Source of the DNA: an uncultured Pelagibacteraceae bacterium
Lineage (GTDB): Bacteria > Pseudomonadota > Alphaproteobacteria > Pelagibacterales > Pelagibacteraceae
NCBI GenBank assembly: GCA_902576785.1
Contig: CACGWC010000001.1
Location: forward strand, 62,001-126,000
Reading direction: 5' to 3'
Length of the DNA: 64,000 bases
Part shown: positions 63,715-64,000 of the stretch, piece by piece
Position numbering within the stretch: the first letter of the stretch is position 1
Layout of the letters: the number at the start of each line of letters is the position of its first letter
Program-made: the position numbers and the translations under genes
The notes under the pieces: generated by a model
Databases searched by the model: none
What the model was told of the DNA's origin: nothing
Seen by the model: the letters and a program-made list of their open reading frames with translations, nothing else

Positions 63715-64000
63715 TTAAAAAATTAATTTTGTAATTTTATTACTCAAACTTATATTATATACATTATCAAAAACATAATTATTAGCTGAAATATTTTTCA
63801 AAATTGTACCACGATGATTTAACTTTGATCTTAACTTCATATATTTATAAATATAGAAAAATGTACATATTTTTTGTATTTGCCACTTTTTTATTAAATC
63901 CCAAATTTCTCAAAAAATTCATTTTTGATGTTGATATTAAACTTATGGCTTTCCACTGACTAAATAAAAAGTATAAATACCAGGATTTTAACTTTCCTTT
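63715..64000 (-). pseudogene. Partial, frameshifted HlpA-like glycosyltransferase (3' end), runs off the window
   Basis: Read on the minus strand from the edge, one frame gives GKLKSWYLYFLFSQWK, NFLRNLGFNKK and NTK before a stop at 63845-63847. A second frame then supplies SANNYVFDNVYNIS and ends at TAA 63715-63717. Both parts align in order with the C-terminus of the 45914-46816 protein (GELKSWAFYMLMSMWK, KNLGFKK, NTK, ADEYVFNNVYNLS). The distance from NTK to the last motif equals the homologue within one base. So a single-base indel lies at about 63848-63872. It is either a real pseudogene or an assembly error. Confidence 0.75.

Noticed and set aside
1-64000. tRNA, rRNA, riboswitch, CRISPR array, IS or integrase
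   Set aside because: No cloverleaf, conserved rRNA block, regular direct repeats, transposase motif or terminal inverted repeats were seen. Spacers are mostly too short.

Overview
The window is a gene-dense, very AT-rich stretch of bacterial DNA (long A and T runs, Lys/Asn/Ile/Phe-rich proteins, spacers mostly 0-60 bp). It is almost entirely devoted to building, decorating and exporting a surface polysaccharide (O-antigen or capsule). Base composition, compactness and gene content fit the hypervariable surface-polysaccharide island of a SAR11/Pelagibacterales-type marine alphaproteobacterium. There is no rRNA, tRNA or housekeeping marker here, so the taxon is inferred. TAA, TAG and TGA all act as stops (genetic code 11). 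I see no IS element, integrase, CRISPR, tRNA or rRNA.

Layout. 0-2.8 kb: a divergent GDP-mannose 4,6-dehydratase-like gene and a large membrane protein (+). 2.8-14.5 kb: a minus-strand operon with two GT2 glycosyltransferases, an O-antigen ligase/polymerase carrying an inserted beta-rich domain, two membrane proteins, fcl and gmd (GDP-L-fucose), a Wzy-like protein, and a GT4 glycosyltransferase fused to a Wzx-type flippase. 14.5-20.1 kb: a methyltransferase, a GT2 and a NodU-type carbamoyltransferase (+), a WecA-like priming transferase (-), and a GT-C-like membrane protein (+). 20.1-27.2 kb: an O-antigen polymerase/ligase, a WbpG/HisF/HisH acetamidino module with an interposed UPF0104-type membrane protein, a DegT aminotransferase and a Gfo/Idh oxidoreductase. 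27.2-33.4 kb: membrane and soluble glycosyltransferases and a methyltransferase.

33.5-40.5 kb (+): an HpcH/HpaI aldolase, Gfo/Idh oxidoreductase, Ldh-family reductase, a GT2 fused to a degenerate cytidylyltransferase-like domain, a CMP-sugar synthetase, a frameshifted UDP-glucuronate 4-epimerase and an unassigned GT-B-like protein. 40.5-47.7 kb (-): GT4, epimerase, FkbM-like methyltransferase, PglK-like ABC transporter, methyltransferase, HlpA-like glycosyltransferase and PhyH hydroxylase. 47.8 kb: a lone DEDDh exonuclease. 48.5-53.8 kb: a nonulosonic acid (pseudaminic-acid-type) set, pseB/pseG/pseC/pseI-like genes plus a cytidylyltransferase-GNAT fusion. 53.8-64 kb (-): a tightly overlapping operon with two GT-B-like surface-carbohydrate proteins, an AAC(3)-fold acyltransferase, a free-standing acyl carrier protein, a cyclase-family hydrolase, a VOC protein, an AMP-forming ligase, a 4-hydroxy-2-oxovalerate-type aldolase, a methyltransferase and a DUF4910 protein. 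At the right edge lies a frameshifted fragment of a second HlpA-like glycosyltransferase.

How it fits together (inference). A WecA-like enzyme primes undecaprenyl phosphate. GDP-fucose, an acetamidino sugar, CMP-nonulosonate and perhaps an aldolase-derived CMP-ulosonate feed GT2/GT4 enzymes. Wzx and/or the PglK-like ABC transporter flip the product. Wzy/WaaL-type proteins polymerise or ligate it, and GT-C-type membrane proteins, methyl-, carbamoyl- and acyltransferases decorate it. The best candidates for something undescribed are the ACP-dependent acyl cassette at 55.4-60.8 kb, the aldolase/CMP cassette at 33.5-38.3 kb with its GT2-pseudo-cytidylyltransferase fusion, the GT4-Wzx fusion, and the ligase with a barrel-sandwich-like insertion.
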